From contig JACGCN010000005.1 of assembly GCA_014905825.1 (NCBI GenBank), forward strand, positions 1,674,001-1,738,000: a stretch of DNA of 64,000 bases, written 5' to 3'. The stretch comes from Lyophyllum atratum (Eukaryota; Basidiomycota; Agaricomycetes; Agaricales; Lyophyllaceae). Position 1 is the first letter of the stretch. The number at the start of each line of letters is the position of its first letter. Below, piece after piece: positions 11,122 to 26,346 of the stretch. The notes beneath the pieces are model-generated. The model did no database searches, was not told the DNA's origin, and saw only the letters and a list, made by a program, of their open reading frames with translations. The translations under genes and the position numbers were made by a program.

Positions 11122-12972
11122 CTATTGCTGCCGACATTCGGGGTCTGGTCCCCCTCCGTGCCCGTGCCCGTACTCATACTCGTCGTCCTCGTCCTCGTCT
11201 TCCCAATCATCGTCTTCACCACCGAACTGCGGATTAAAACCGTCAAAGAAGCTTGGGCTAGCCGGGAAAGACCGGGCACGCACTTCCAGAATGTCACTTT
11301 CCTCGAACTCAGCGTGATCCACCGTCTCAGGTAAAGGCTCTGGGTTGCTCCTTTTCGGCGGAAGAAGGGACTCCAGCGCCTGGTGGGAATGGTCTGAAAA
11401 CGCATGAGAAGGAATTGGGATTGAGCAGCATACCTTTGCATCGATGGTTTTTGACCACTGATCGTCAGGCATCTCGACGGACAGAGTGACGTAGAGATCA
11501 CCCTTCGCATTTGGTTTCTTATAAACGGGCATTCCTTCCCCTCGTAACACTATGCAGTCGTCGGGTTTGATGATTTTACCAGGAGGACTCGACACTTCGA
11601 TGCCGCGGCCGTCGAGATGCGTAACAAGGATCCTCGAGAAGCCAAAGAGGGCCTCAGAGAGGGTGATTTTGACTTGCGTGACAAGATCATTGGCGTTACG
11701 TTCGAACGAATCGTGTGGAACCGCTTTGAGAACGAAAACGACGTCACCAGCAGGGACACCGGGCTTATACATCATAAGATTATGAGGACGGGGGAGAAGG
11801 TAGCAGGCGTACCTCCTCATCACCAGCCCCAGGCAAAACAATTCTCTGTCCATTTGACATGCCCTTCTCGATGACGATCTCGTGGCGTTTCTTCTCCGTT
11901 ATGGTTTTTTCCCCCTTGCACTTCTTACATCTGGTATTTCTTGGGGTTAACGCAGACGATGAAGCGATGGAGTTGGCTCACCTGTCCTTGTCCTTCAACT
12001 TTTCGCCACTTCCATGACATGAATGGCACGCAACTCTTGACGAGCCGATTCGAGACGGTCCGAGCTGGGCGATTGAGTGAATGGGAGCTCCACTTATTGA
12101 CTTCTACAAACAAACCTGGGAATGCACGATCGTAAACCCTTTCCCATCACAGGTTGCGCAAGGCTTCGGTTTTGCGTTGCCCTTTGCGCCAGAGCTTTTA
12201 GATTAGGGATATTAGGGGTGACATGAAGATAAACAGCACAAGTTACGCACCCTTTGCATTGAGTACATAAAGCCTCCCTCTCCATGTTCATCTTCACAGT
12301 CTTCCCGTTATACAAGTCTTCCAGCGTCACTTCGTGAGGTATCACTTCTGGACCACTCGCTCGGCGTCCAGGGCCAGGACCGGCAGTATCAAAGAACATG
12401 CCTGCGTTGAAGAACTGTGCGAAAATATCCGCCGGGTCGTATCCCGCTCCGCCACCACTTCCTTTCAGTCCATCCATGCCCCGTATATCGTAGGCTTCTC
12501 GCGAATCAGGATCATTGAGGATCTCGTAGCTGAAGAAACCATCATCATCAGAATCAACATAAGGCTCTAATAGAAGAGAAACAGAGAGAACGTACGCAGC
12601 AGCCATCTCTTGAAACTTCGCATGAGCATCCGGGTTATTAGGATTCTTATCCTGTCAATGCCTCTTCATGACTAACTGGTTAGGCTGGACAAGACGTAAC
12701 ACGAACTGGGTGGTGCTCTTTCGCCTGGGAAGAATTCAGAACGTGTAAGAATCTTTATTCATGTTGATTCAACTACCTTTTTCATGTAAGCCTTCCTGAT
12801 TTCGGCTTGAAACATAATGAGCGACAGTATCTTCCTTGCGAATGAGAATGATAGGTACCTTCGCTGGCAGTCGAGGAAACGCCCAGTAAGTCATACAGCT
12901 CTGTTTCTACGGCCACTAGATGGTAATAGGCTTCAGTTCAGAGTAAGGAAGCGTTCGTGTGGGCTACTCACT
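11122..12972 (-). CDS. YDJ1: class A DnaJ (Ydj1/DNAJA-type) co-chaperone with split start codon and CaaX-like end
   Basis: Hsp70 co-chaperone of the cytosol and ER surface. Exons descend 12972, 12915-12859, 12805-12777, 12724-12707, 12651-12596, 12529-12251, 12194-12138, 12092-11982, 11930-11813, 11763-11434 and 11379-11122, totalling 1314 nt (437 residues plus stop). The start codon is assembled by splicing: A at 12972, TG at 12915-12914, giving MAVETELYDLLGV. The J-domain HPD also spans an intron (HP in exon 4, D in exon 5). A short Gly-rich stretch follows, then four zinc repeats: CTQCKGSG, CATCDGKG, CHSCHGSG and CKKCKGEK. The substrate domain (GDVVFVLKAVPHDSF) and an acidic tail end in CRQQ, a possible farnesylation box as in Ydj1. 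The fold is certain; the split start is inferred because no in-frame ATG exists before the acceptor. Confidence 0.93.
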
Positions 12973-13444
12973 TTCGATAACTTGTTTGAGAAGGGACCAG
13001 AGCCCAGCCACGGTCCAAGACGCGTGGTGTAAATCCGAGTCTACGCCACAAACGTGAAATTTTTGAATCGGAGCCCGAAAGTCTGTTTAAATTTCACGGT
13101 TGATTTTCTTCAACGCCGTGTCAACAATTTGCGACGACCCGTCCAGTCCTGATCACGTCGACGAGTACGTCCTGTTTCTGCCCTCTTCTCATGATGCCCA
13201 AATATTTTATCTACATTGTCCGACTGGGTCTCCCCAGCTATGACGATCATCATAACCTGATTCTTCTCTTCCAATTTGCGATCGCACCCACAACTGACTC
13301 TATCCTTCTTCCCTCAGGTATGCTCCAGAGGGTGTGCAGGGCGTAATCTATCTGCATTGTGGAGAATGTACAATTTAATTGCATAGGGTCTCGTTGTAAA
13401 CCTGATATGCTTCCTCGTGTCTAGTGCTAAGCGTTACGACGAAC
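12973..13444. promoter_or_regulatory. divergent promoter, DnaJ and rRNA methyltransferase
   Basis: About 470 bp between opposed starts. The part next to 12972 is DnaJ 5' leader. No clear TATA box is seen. Confidence 0.4.
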
Positions 13445-15346
13445 ATGAACTTTTACTTCGAGGCTGCTAAGACGTTGGACCGCTTGGATGCGAAACAAGG
13501 CTCGATAAAGGGTGTCCTCGCTACGCTCCCTGAGAAAGATAGGAAACGAACTGCTGCACTTGTGATTGAGACGCTAAAGTGTAAGACGGGAAATCGCCCT
13601 GCGGACAACCGGCCTGAAAATTTGTTACAGACAAAGCTGTCCTCGCCGATATCATCGGCCAAGCAAAGCTCCTGAAGGAAGAGAAGAAGAAAATAACCTC
13701 TTTCAACTTGGCCTTGGTTCTCGTCCATGACTTGTTGTTATCTGGGGGCATACAAGCTGGAGATGGACCTATAAAACAAGCTATCCTCCGCCATAAAACT
13801 CGTTTGCATGGAGAGTTCCAGAAAATAAAGATAAAGCGAGGCGTGCGATTGAACACAGAATTAGCACTGACTGGTGATCAGCGGGCAGGTGGATCTTCCG
13901 CGCTCGCTTGGAAATAAAATGACATTTGACTGATCGCCGTCAACAGCACGGATACCTCGTTATGTCCGCGTCAACACCCTGGCCTGGTCTACTGGTGAAG
14001 CCGTCGAGTCATTAATATCCCGAGGGTTCACTGCCTCGAGTCCCCTGGAATCCTCGTATGTTTTTGTTTCGTCCAACGAGATTTGGGGTTTCTATCCTCC
14101 TTTGACCCTCTTTTTATAACAGGAATGGTTTTGTGATCGATGAGCATATACCTGATCTTCTTAGCTTCTCCCCTCAAACCACCTTCAACGAGGACCCGTT
14201 CTATAAGGCTGGGAAATTTATTTTACAGGATAAAGCCTCATGTTTCCCCGCGGTAGTTCTAGCACCACCTGCCAGTGATGATAGCTTCGTCATCGACGCT
14301 ACCTCTGCTCCAGGCAACAAGACCTCCCACTTAAGTGCGCTCATGAAGAACAAGGGAAAGGTCGGCGACCTTAATTTCGACTAATGCACTACAAGCTTCT
14401 AACGGCTGTACCTGATGTAGCTGTTCGCATTCGAGAGAGATAAGAAACGGTTTTCTACGCTTACGACAATGCTGTCTCGGGCGGGCTGTAAAAACGTGGA
14501 GCCTTTGAACGTGGACTTCTTGACGGTCGATCCGTTAGATCCAAAGTATCATCGAGTCACGCATATGTCAGTCGTTTACGATACATCCACATGGGCGTAG
14601 CGCTAATCCGATTTTATGATTCAGACTTTTGGACCCTTCTTGCAGTGGCTCAGGGATAGTGAACCGATTGGACCATCTGCTCGAGACAGGTACCTACTTC
14701 TCCATTGGCGTGTGCTGTGCTCTGTAATGCGGCCGCTAAACGGTTTCTAGAAATTGAAGATGAAGGCGACCAAGACGATCGCCTCAAACGGCTTGCCGCC
14801 TTTCAACTCCTGATGGTGAAACACGCTATGCGTTGTGAGTTGCCCATCGCTATCTATTATGATCACCCGCGAGTGCTGAACGTCTCGGTCTTCTTTCAAC
14901 CCCATTTTACAGTTCCCGGTGTGCAAAAAATCGTGTATTCGACATGTAGTGTCCACGCGACGGAAAATGAACACGTTGTGCGAGAGTCTCTCAACTCCGA
15001 TGAGGCAAAGACTGGACTATTTTCTCTGGCAAGCCCGAAAGAGGTTTTACCCCAGTGGCATCGCCGGGGATTACCCGACGAATTGGAACGTCCGAGTAAG
15101 CCGCCCTCGTAAAGTTTGATACCTTACCTGAACTATGGATCTTTAGGTCAAGCAGCGTCCCTAGTGCGATGCTCCCCTGGTGATGACGCCACCAATGGCT
15201 TCTTCGTCTCATGCTTCGTCCGCAATGGGCAGCCCAATGACAAGAGGAAGGTGGACGCCATTGACAGCCACGACCACGAGGCCGAGGCTGAGCTTATGCC
15301 GAAAAAGAACAAAAAGAAAAGAAAACGGAACAAGTCTGATATATGA
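13445..15346 (+). CDS. RCM1: 25S rRNA (cytosine-C5)-methyltransferase, Rcm1/NSUN5 family
   Basis: SAM-dependent enzyme that methylates a cytosine in large-subunit rRNA in the nucleolus. Exons are 13445-13580, 13631-13873, 13947-14055, 14123-14360, 14421-14566, 14625-14689, 14751-14834, 14913-15095 and 15147-15346, giving 467 residues in frame. An N-terminal helical region (FYFEAAKTLDRLDAKQGSIK, KITSFNLALVLVHDLLLSGG) precedes RIPRYVRVNT. The SAM site is DATSAPGNKTSHL. Motif IV LLDPSCSGSG and motif VI KIVYSTCSVH carry the two catalytic cysteines. The C-terminus is a lysine-rich nuclear tail. The exon 4 donor (GTCGGC) is weak but needed to keep frame. N-terminal residues match NSUN5/Rcm1 rather than Nop2. 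Confidence 0.93.
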
Positions 15347-16528
15347 CGGCGATTGAAAGTCATGGCATTTCTTAGTTCGGTAGTTTGGCTCGAAGTCAGG
15401 CTGTATAAAATCTATGCTACACCGCCATTTGGTCCCCATGTTGCCAACAGCTGTGACCCGATTTGTGGCCAGGGAAACGTGACACATAGGAACCCATTCG
15501 GTTCCAGCTAGATTCCAGGTCGGCAACGCACTAATAGGGTCCTGTCCCCAGCTTTTGTGTCCGCCAGCTGGCGAAATCTCCTGGAAACCAGCTAACCAGT
15601 CACGATATGGAGGGCTATATCCCAGAAAGCTGCGGGATATTTTTCGGGTAGAATATACCGGCTGTAATCTTGGTAGACATATGCATATTGCTGGCCCATT
15701 CTGAATTCACTCGGGAGGGGCACGGAAGAAAGTGTGAAAATGTGTCATATTTCATCAACTAGTTATACATTTAATACAGGCAGTTACTAGCTATAGCGGA
15801 ATGCAGGGGTATGTAGGGTGCAATGACACGGCACAAGAAGTATGATCCCGAGCCAATATGAACCCTTCCTGCAACTTCTAGACCGCCAAACTCCCGCGCT
15901 CCTACCAGCCTAGTCCAGTGCACGAAAAGTCCTCCTAAGATTATATGAAGATGAGCCCAAGTTGAGTGAAAATGACAATAGACGTACCAGCAGGCTCGGA
16001 ATATGTGTTGGAAGTAAAAGCTTTACAACCTATGCAAGACAGAAGTCAACGGTGTGCCACAGCAAAACAGAAACAGACGAGACTTACCGGTCGTATCAAG
16101 ATAACGAAATTGAGAGACGGGCGACGAGATGAGGGGGCTGGGCAAAGTCGACAACGATGCCAACTTGAAGCTTGCCACGTATATATTGGTGTAATTGAAA
16201 CGGAGCTTGAATGGACTTGTAAGAATTTCGATTTTGACAATCGCACACAAGTTTGAGGTCATCTGGAGGCGCTGAAGTCAAACTCTGACGAAACTCTGGG
16301 TCTACCTTGCGGGCAATCGAAGTCGGTGGAGACTTTCGGTATACATCATACATACTGAAATTGGTTCGTCAAAAGTTGCTTGACGAGGTTGTGACAATCG
16401 TCGCATGGGGCTGCATTACCCACCGTCCTGGGAACACCAGCCAACCAGCGGCATTTCCAGCTGCGAGCCATGTTTGAATATTGCAGAGGCTGGGGAAATA
16501 GGGCGTCAGGCACCTGTCGTCCCAGCAT
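15209..16528 (-). CDS. unrecognised spliced gene (exons partly resolved)
   Basis: I do not recognise the product. On the minus strand several exon-like pieces sit between plausible splice sites. One piece up to about 16086 ends in QFRYLDTTG at a GTAAGTC donor. A 42-bp exon (about 16028-15987) between a CATAG acceptor and a GTACGTC donor reads CKAFTSNTYSEPAG. A long open frame starts after ATTCAG near 15703 and runs about 165 codons (NGPAICICLPRLQPV, YSPPYRDWLAGFQEI, PTWNLAGTEWVPM) towards 15209, overlapping the 3' end of the methyltransferase gene on the other strand. Upstream, 16528-16346 is open from an ATG (MLGRQVPDALFPQP, CDDCHNLVKQLL) and ends at a good GTATGT donor. I could not join all exons in one frame. 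A decayed gene is possible. Confidence 0.35.
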
Positions 16529-16918
16529 CAGCCTAGCTCAATTCTAGCTGAACAGGCGGAGCCTGGCATCAAGGTGCGGGCAGCTGTCATTCGGGTAATC
16601 ACATTTGGTCGAAACCATCCGAATAAGGTATCTGGAGGGGATGTGTGACCCAATTGGCGGTGTAGGGAAAAACAGTATTTACAAGGATTCTTTGCTGGTT
16701 TCGTCAGTCGTCCATTCGGGCCAAATGCGAACGATATGTGAATACTTGCAATCCATTACCTCCCACGATCCCCAGCATCCCCTAACGGTGCTAGAATGCG
16801 ATTGCGATGAAGAATGAAGGAGTAGAGATCAATGAAATCATAAAAGGTGAAGCCTGTGAGAATGTTATGGCGCTACGGAGTGTTAGAGGTGAATAATGGA
16901 GATCTGAAGGTGATTCGA
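16529..16918. other. intergenic, no clear gene
   Basis: 390 bp between the unresolved gene and the stop of the branchpoint-binding protein gene. A 70-codon plus-strand open frame at 16605-16817 has no supporting feature. Confidence 0.4.
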
Positions 16919-18786
16919 TTAGCTGGGCTGTTGTTGAGCATATTGGCCTTGGTAGTACGATGCGTAGTTATAGTCTTGAGGTTGTTGATAACCGGCTGCG
17001 CCTTGATAACCTGCCCACTGCCCTCCTGCCCCATAGCCAGCTGCGGGAGCGCCCCCATAGCCTGCTCCGTATCCAGGTTGAGGTGGGCGATAACCACCTT
17101 GTGACTGCTGGGTGTTAGAAGGCTGTATCCAAGATTCAGGACGACGCCAAGGTGGAATGTTAGACCCGCCAGCGGTAATGTCGTGCCCCATGCTCGGCGC
17201 AGACCATGAGGCGTTGGCATCACTGGATACTCCGCCCCCTCCCTCCCCAAGCTCCGCCATCAGACTCGCATACTCCGAATCGAATCCAGTCCTATTACCG
17301 GCCGGCGGAGACGATTCACCGAGCGGCATGGGAGCATTCGGGTCTTTGTTGACAGTGCAATCGCGAGCCATATGTCCCGCGCTGCCGCAAACACGACAAA
17401 TGATGTTAGCAGTAAAGTTTCGCTGTTCAGGGCAGTCGTATTTGCGATGCCCTACGCCACCACAGTTCTGGCAGATTTGATTTTCGTCATCGCGCAGGGT
17501 ACCATTCAGAGCAGCAAGCTCTCGCAGCTGGTTACGCTTGTGGTCGTTCTGGCCTTCAGGAGTCGACGCAGCCTGCAACGCGCTGTAAGCAAAAGGAAAG
17601 ATGTCTTGATTGAAGGAGATATTCACCGTTTCGATCACCTTATTGATCATTCTGACGCAGGCTGCAACTTTCTCCTCAGTTTCAGCAAGGACCAGACAAT
17701 GAAGATCTTCCTCCGCGTCATCCGCGAACTGATCCGGTCGAGCTTTTCCTTCTTTGACGCTGCCCTTGCCTCGGATGCTAATCTTGGCGCCACTCTCACG
17801 TTCCATCTTCTTCAGACTGTTACCACGGGGACCAACGAGCAAACCGAAGAAGTTGATTTCGGGGAACTCTTTGACGGGGATGTAGACTTTGTCAGAGGGG
17901 CGCTGGGAGCGTTTCTGTTGGTGGTATTCAACGGGCGGACGGAAGTTGGGGTCATTCTTCATTGCTCGGTCGACGAGTCGGATGCGCTCGTCCTCGAGTT
18001 TTTTGCGGTAGCGCACTTCACGGGTATTGGTTCGGCGACCATGAGCGTCGTACGTAGGAGGAGGGGATGGAGATCTGATACTCCAGGTGAGTATATGCGT
18101 TACGCCGAGAACGACAACGCACCTTTCTCTTTCGGGAGGAATAAAGTCATTCAACCTTAACTTGCGGTTAATTTCCTCCAAGCGGAGATGAATGGCATAG
18201 TTGTCAAGCTGAGCCTGAGATACACCAGCAGCAGATATAGCCGTCGGTAAGCCAGGGATGTCAGTCTTAGCATCTCCCCAACGACTACGCCGTTTACGAG
18301 GGGCATTGGGATCAACTGAGGTGAGTAATAAACAGGAATGGGTCAGGGTTAGTACAATAGTCAGTATTGGCTTGAGAGTTAGGTGCCATCCACGTCAAAA
18401 TTACGCGAGCTGCAAGAAGTTTCGAAAAGTAGTGAAAGTTACTCCGGAAGCAACGGGAAGAAACGGGGGCGTAAGGATCGTGGTTTTTAGAGTGTTCGGC
18501 TTACCTTTGGGATCTCCATTGATTGGAGAGTCGTCTCTACCCCGTTTGCCGGGGCTTTCGTCGTCTTGATTCATGTGACGAGGATATGCCGATGGAGAAG
18601 GTTGCGCGAGTTGAGGCGGAGCTGCTTCCTCTGCGGGCGCAGGGCCAAAGCGACGACGTTGCCCGAGGGGTACTGGATACCGAAAAGGGAAAAAAGATTG
18701 AAGGTCATGGAAGCGAAAAACAGCGATATCCTATGGTACGTACCGTCATTCGTACCAGTAATTTGACGAGTTGCAGGTCTCCACAT
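16919..18786 (-). CDS. MSL5: branchpoint-binding protein, splicing factor 1 homologue
   Basis: Recognises the intron branch site in the early spliceosome together with U2AF. Exons descend 18786-18744, 18672-18505, 18315-18123 and 18074-16919, giving 519 residues. Near residue 75, RKRRSRWGD is the U2AF ligand motif. A helix-hairpin region ends in SPSPPPTYD, the SPSP kinase-site segment. The KH domain follows (YIPVKEFPEINFFGLLVGPR, GNSLKKMERESGAKISIRGK) with a QUA2 helix (HKRNQLRELAALNGTLRDDE). Two CCHC knuckles come next: CQNCGGVGHRKYDC and CRVCGSAGHMARDC. The C-terminus is rich in Gly, Tyr, Gln and Pro. The order and spacing are those of fungal BBP. The gene is divergent from XPB with 219 bp between the ATGs. 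Confidence 0.96.
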
Positions 18787-19005
18787 CGTGGTTTATTCAA
18801 GAAATAAGGTGCAGTGAACGAGATCGAGATGATGGTGGTTGCAGGACAACGAGCAAGGATGACAAATCCCACGGTGCCCCTGTTTCGGCTCCGCTTGAAT
18901 TTGCTTACTGTTCTTGAGAGACGTTTCCGATGCTCACCTATCTCTTACTCGTTTGTCATTGACACAGACCTCCAGTCCGCCAGAGCCCCTCGCAGAGCGT
19001 AGAAA
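18787..19005. promoter_or_regulatory. shared divergent promoter, BBP and XPB genes
   Basis: 219 bp between opposed ATGs of a splicing factor and a TFIIH helicase. No TATA box is seen. Confidence 0.5.
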
Positions 19006-22467
<3,462 letters not shown>

Positions 22468-23087
22468 AAGTCGGGGTGATCGGATACGGTACCACACGGA
22501 CTGGTATGGCACTGCAGGTCGTTGTGACACCATTTAGGTCTAATTATCCTGACTAAGGAAATTGTACACGGATCTGTTAATATCCGTTGCGAGTGAACAT
22601 TGAAGTCGGGAGTGCTTCAAGGACCAACATTAGCTGAGTGGCTACAAACGGTCTATGATAGGAGTTGAATTATTTTGAGGAATCTGATTCTGAGACAAGT
22701 CGGAGCCCAAGCGTCGTGACAAGGCTTAATATAGCAATCGAGGTGAAAAGGGGTGCGGCTCCAATGAGCGCCCAAGACATTTATTTGTGGGCGTCGATCT
22801 CTTACGCAGGAAGCACCTGTGCATGCATACTAGCGGCTCATGTTTTAAAGCCACCAGGCGGTGCCGGGGAGGTCCAACGCAGAGGGTACGAACCCAAATC
22901 CCTTCGCGGTCACTTTGAGTGACCCTGAGGCCAGGAGGCACCCCGATTCGCGAGAACTAAACTAGGAAAGTGAGATTCGAATCTCCCGATTACCTCTTCG
23001 GAGTCCTTTTATATGCCTGGTGCAAACCCCATAAACAACCTTTCTCATTCCTCTACACCTTGCAGTCCGACCACGGCTCTCAACACC
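22468..23087. other. intergenic, bZIP promoter
   Basis: 620 bp between two plus-strand genes. A perfect 14-bp palindrome GAGATTCGAATCTC lies at 22972-22985, about 100 bp upstream of the bZIP start. It resembles a T-arm, but no tRNA folds around it. Confidence 0.45.
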
Positions 23088-24177
23088 ATGTCCTCAAAGC
23101 GTGGTCGTAAAAGGAATGATAATCTTCCTCCCAACCGCGCTCGAGACGTTCAGAGAGCGTTCCGAGCCCGACGCGCCGCCCACTTGCTCGTATGTTATTC
23201 GAATTCCCCAATGTGAAATTTATATCAATTACGTTAATTGCAAATAGGCGTTAGAACAGAGAGTCTCGGAGCTGGAGGTCGAGAATGCAAAGCTCAGGAA
23301 GATGGTTGGCTGGCCTCCCGACGACCGACCTCCGTTGGGAAAGGGCCCAACAGGCAAAGACAAGCCCAGAGAGATCGATGGTGGTAGTGGCATCGGCTCA
23401 CATGCTGTCGATTTCTTTTCCAGCCGTGATTCCGAATCCGCCGATTCATCATCGCGCACGAGTTCACTCTCACCCTCCGCTATGGTCGAAACCTCTTCCC
23501 GCGCCATGCATGTTATCGACCCGGAATCATGGGAACAAGCCCTTACGATGAACGACCACAACGATCAGACCTCTGACGTTGGCCCTCCAGAACCTTCTTA
23601 TCAACTACCGCCCATGGCACCGCCCGTCTCGACTAAGCCAATATACCCGTCAGGCTATGGAACTGTCCTATCTTCTTCTCTTCCGTCGTCATCATCTCGA
23701 AGTCCGATCCCATCGTCTACTAGCACCATGTACATGACATCTCCGGCCGGCTACTCTCACTCTAACGAGCGACACTTGGGGGGCTCTTATAGCAGTCCAA
23801 GCTTCGTCGCCCGAGGAGGCGAAATGCGGGTCGACTCTCCTCGCCAACACTATTCATACCACCAACCCGCATATCAAGGTCACGACCCAAACATACATCC
23901 GCAAAGCCCACCACCACTTTCCACGACGCCCGCGCACTCGCACTCGCACGGCCATCTTCAGCAGAGAGACATAACCACCCCATTCGCGCATCGCCGCTCC
24001 CTCACTGAACAGTATTCTATCAGCCACAGTCTCCACCTTCCCAATCCCGCACAATTACATCCACAGCAAAACACCCGGCCACCCGACCTGCACCGCATGC
24101 AAGATGTGAATGAACAGCAGCAACATGCCTACCGAATGGCATATGCGCCTGACGGCGGCATCAATTCGATGCCTTGA
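23088..24177 (+). CDS. bZIP transcription factor
   Basis: Predicted nuclear DNA-binding regulator. Exons are 23088-23189 and 23248-24177, giving 343 residues. The basic region NRARDVQRAFRARRAAHL follows a KRGRKRN cluster, and the zipper LEQRVSELEVENAKLRKM begins right after the intron, so intron 1 separates DNA-contact and zipper helices. NxxxxxQRAFRxRR resembles the Yap/AP-1-like fungal class, but the cysteine-rich domains of Yap1 are absent. The remainder is Ser/Pro/His-rich with histidine runs (HSHSHGH) and looks disordered. Target genes cannot be told from sequence. Confidence 0.88.
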
Positions 24178-24725
24178 TGGCCTTCGAACGTAGTACTCAC
24201 TTTTTTCTTTCTTTCTTTCTCGTATCGCTATTAATCAGAACTAATTATGTTACAAGAACTCAAGCACAGCGACATCATGTAAACCAACAACTTCATCATT
24301 AATGTACCGTCTGCCATAGTTCGTATACCTAGATCTAAACATGTATTTTATCAACCCGAGACTAGAGCTCGTCGTTCTCCGATTCCACTAGCCTACCTGT
24401 CAATGTCATCACTAAAGGGCTAATTCTAAGTTGGATGAATCAAACTGGGGAGAAAATGTCCCGGCTGCAACTTCTGCATCATGGTAGGCCCTGGCTTAAA
24501 AGATTTAAGTGGCGTACAGGCACTATTGCACGACAGCCGCATTTATCGCGAGCCCCTATCCATATGTCGCAATGCACATGTGGACTGCATCCGATTTTCC
24601 GGATGATGGACATATAATCGATTGGAATATGATTGGAAGATCACAACCCTGGGCGCTTATTGTTCTTGGAAGGCTTCAATCAATCTAAATCAGCAGTTAC
24701 GTAACAGGCGCTCAAACGCTAAAAC
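24178..24725. other. intergenic between convergent genes
   Basis: 548 bp. A CTTT microsatellite (24201-24221) lies in the bZIP 3' flank. No gene is seen. Confidence 0.5.
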
Positions 24726-26346
24726 TCAAAGTTCTTCCTTGACGTCAAGGTTACACCAGTCGACCTTTCCTGCGGCCCCATACTTTGTTTCTAACCATTC
24801 GTTGGCGCGTATGAAGTGGTTATTACCATGAAAACCACGGTCAGCGGAGTGCGGCGATGGATGCTGTTCAGAGGATAAGGTCTAGTCAGGGCACTGAGAA
24901 TGCCACTTATCTCCAAAACGACTCACGGCACTTTTCAGAATAAGATGGTTCCCCTGTTTACACATAATGCCCGTCGTCAGTTAGCAAAGCGGAACAATAC
25001 GGTGAGCCACAGACGTTGGTCAATTTGGCGACTCTCTTGCCTGCCCAAGCGCCCCAGGCAAGAAAAACAACCCCACGGCCAGTGCCGGTGGTGTCGGAAC
25101 TGCTCCCAGCGGTCGGAAGATTAGCACCACCATATTTATCGACAACGTCCACGACCCTATCGGTGAACTCCTCCCAACCCTTATTGGAATGGGACCCTGG
25201 GTCGCCTGCGCGGACGGTGAGACATGTATTTAGCATGAGGACTCCATTCGCGGCCCACGCTGAGAGATTCCTAGACAACTTACAGATCAGATTGTCGTCG
25301 CGTTTTGTTGGAAAACTACTCACCCGTGCTTGGGTGCTTGGAAGTCCGGATATTCGGCCTTGAGTTCTGTGTAGATCTTCCAACCCGATATAAGAGGACA
25401 GCCATTCAAAAGTCACCACCGCGTACATTTCTTAATGAAGGAGGTACTGAAACCCCCACTGGTACAGAAAAGCAGAGTCCTTAAAAAAACGAGGCAGGAT
25501 TCAGGATGTGGTCCGAAACTTGTGGCTGAAGTAACTTACCATGCGCCTGTCCCGGTCCATGGTAAGGATCTACGCAGAAGGATGACGTTCACATGGAGCA
25601 GCGGGGGATCTGATCCGGGAATGGACGCTCACCCTGGCCTAATATTACCACTTTGACCTTTCCTAAAGGCGTGTTTGACCACGCGTAAATGTTTCTCGCT
25701 GCAAGAAATACCTCATGTCTTTGAGAAATCAGGATGAAACGTCAAACCAAGCCGTCTTACGCGCGGGGTATATCCTTAGTTTCGGAGAAGTGTCATCGGG
25801 CCCTCTTACACCCTCTTCCCAAAGGAATTCCTTGAGTGCAATGAAGTAGGGCTTCTTAATCTCATCCTTAAGAACTTTGAGCCTGAAGGAGAAGGGACGG
25901 TTGGTGTGATTGTGTGGTCGAGCCTGTTGATCAAGGAAGTTGGCTCACCAACTTTTACCCATAACTTCACACTCGAGCCTCAGGAGGCCTTTCTGATTTT
26001 CCGTTAAACTTTCAAGAAAAGACGACATGGAGAAAGGAATCGAGTTTAATTTCTGTAATCCAAAAATTTTCGAGCCATTGGTGGACATTAGGGACGAGGT
26101 ACTCCCAGAGGCGGTGAGCTTTAGCTTCTTCGCTGAGGGTTCGCCCAAAGTGGTCTTTCCCTGGGAGCCCTGAGAGCCCGGGAACATGTCCATAAGAGTT
26201 CGCTGGCGTTTGGCGGTAGTAGTACCTTCCGTGGCAGGTTTCGTAACAGATCCAGGCTCAGCGGGGCTTGAAGACGGCCCATTGTCCTCCTTCGAGGCAG
26301 CTACGCGCGCAGTTTGGACATCCTCGAGGTAGACCGTACCTGTCAT
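24726..26346 (-). CDS. UNG1: uracil-DNA glycosylase (family 1 UNG)
   Basis: Removes uracil from DNA to start base-excision repair in the nucleus and mitochondria. Exons descend 26346-25949, 25882-25761, 25698-25633, 25569-25540, 25479-25427, 25376-25324, 25270-25015, 24953-24927 and 24863-24726, giving 380 residues in frame. The N-terminus has RQRTLMDMF, a PIP-box-like segment (QRTLMDMF). Motif A is [13 protein letters not shown] with the catalytic Asp assembled across an intron. [19 protein letters not shown] and [14 protein letters not shown] are typical. The minor-groove loop reads [13 protein letters not shown]: the catalytic His is kept, but the leucine that normally intercalates (HPSPLS) is His. 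The family call is certain; full activity is less so. Confidence 0.95.

Noticed and set aside
17372..18160. 262-codon plus-strand open frame
   Set aside because: Mirror of the long branchpoint-binding protein exon; no family features.
22900..23000. Possible tRNA around GATTCGAATC
   Set aside because: The palindrome mimics a T loop, but the base before TTC is A, not G, and no acceptor, D or anticodon arm can be paired.
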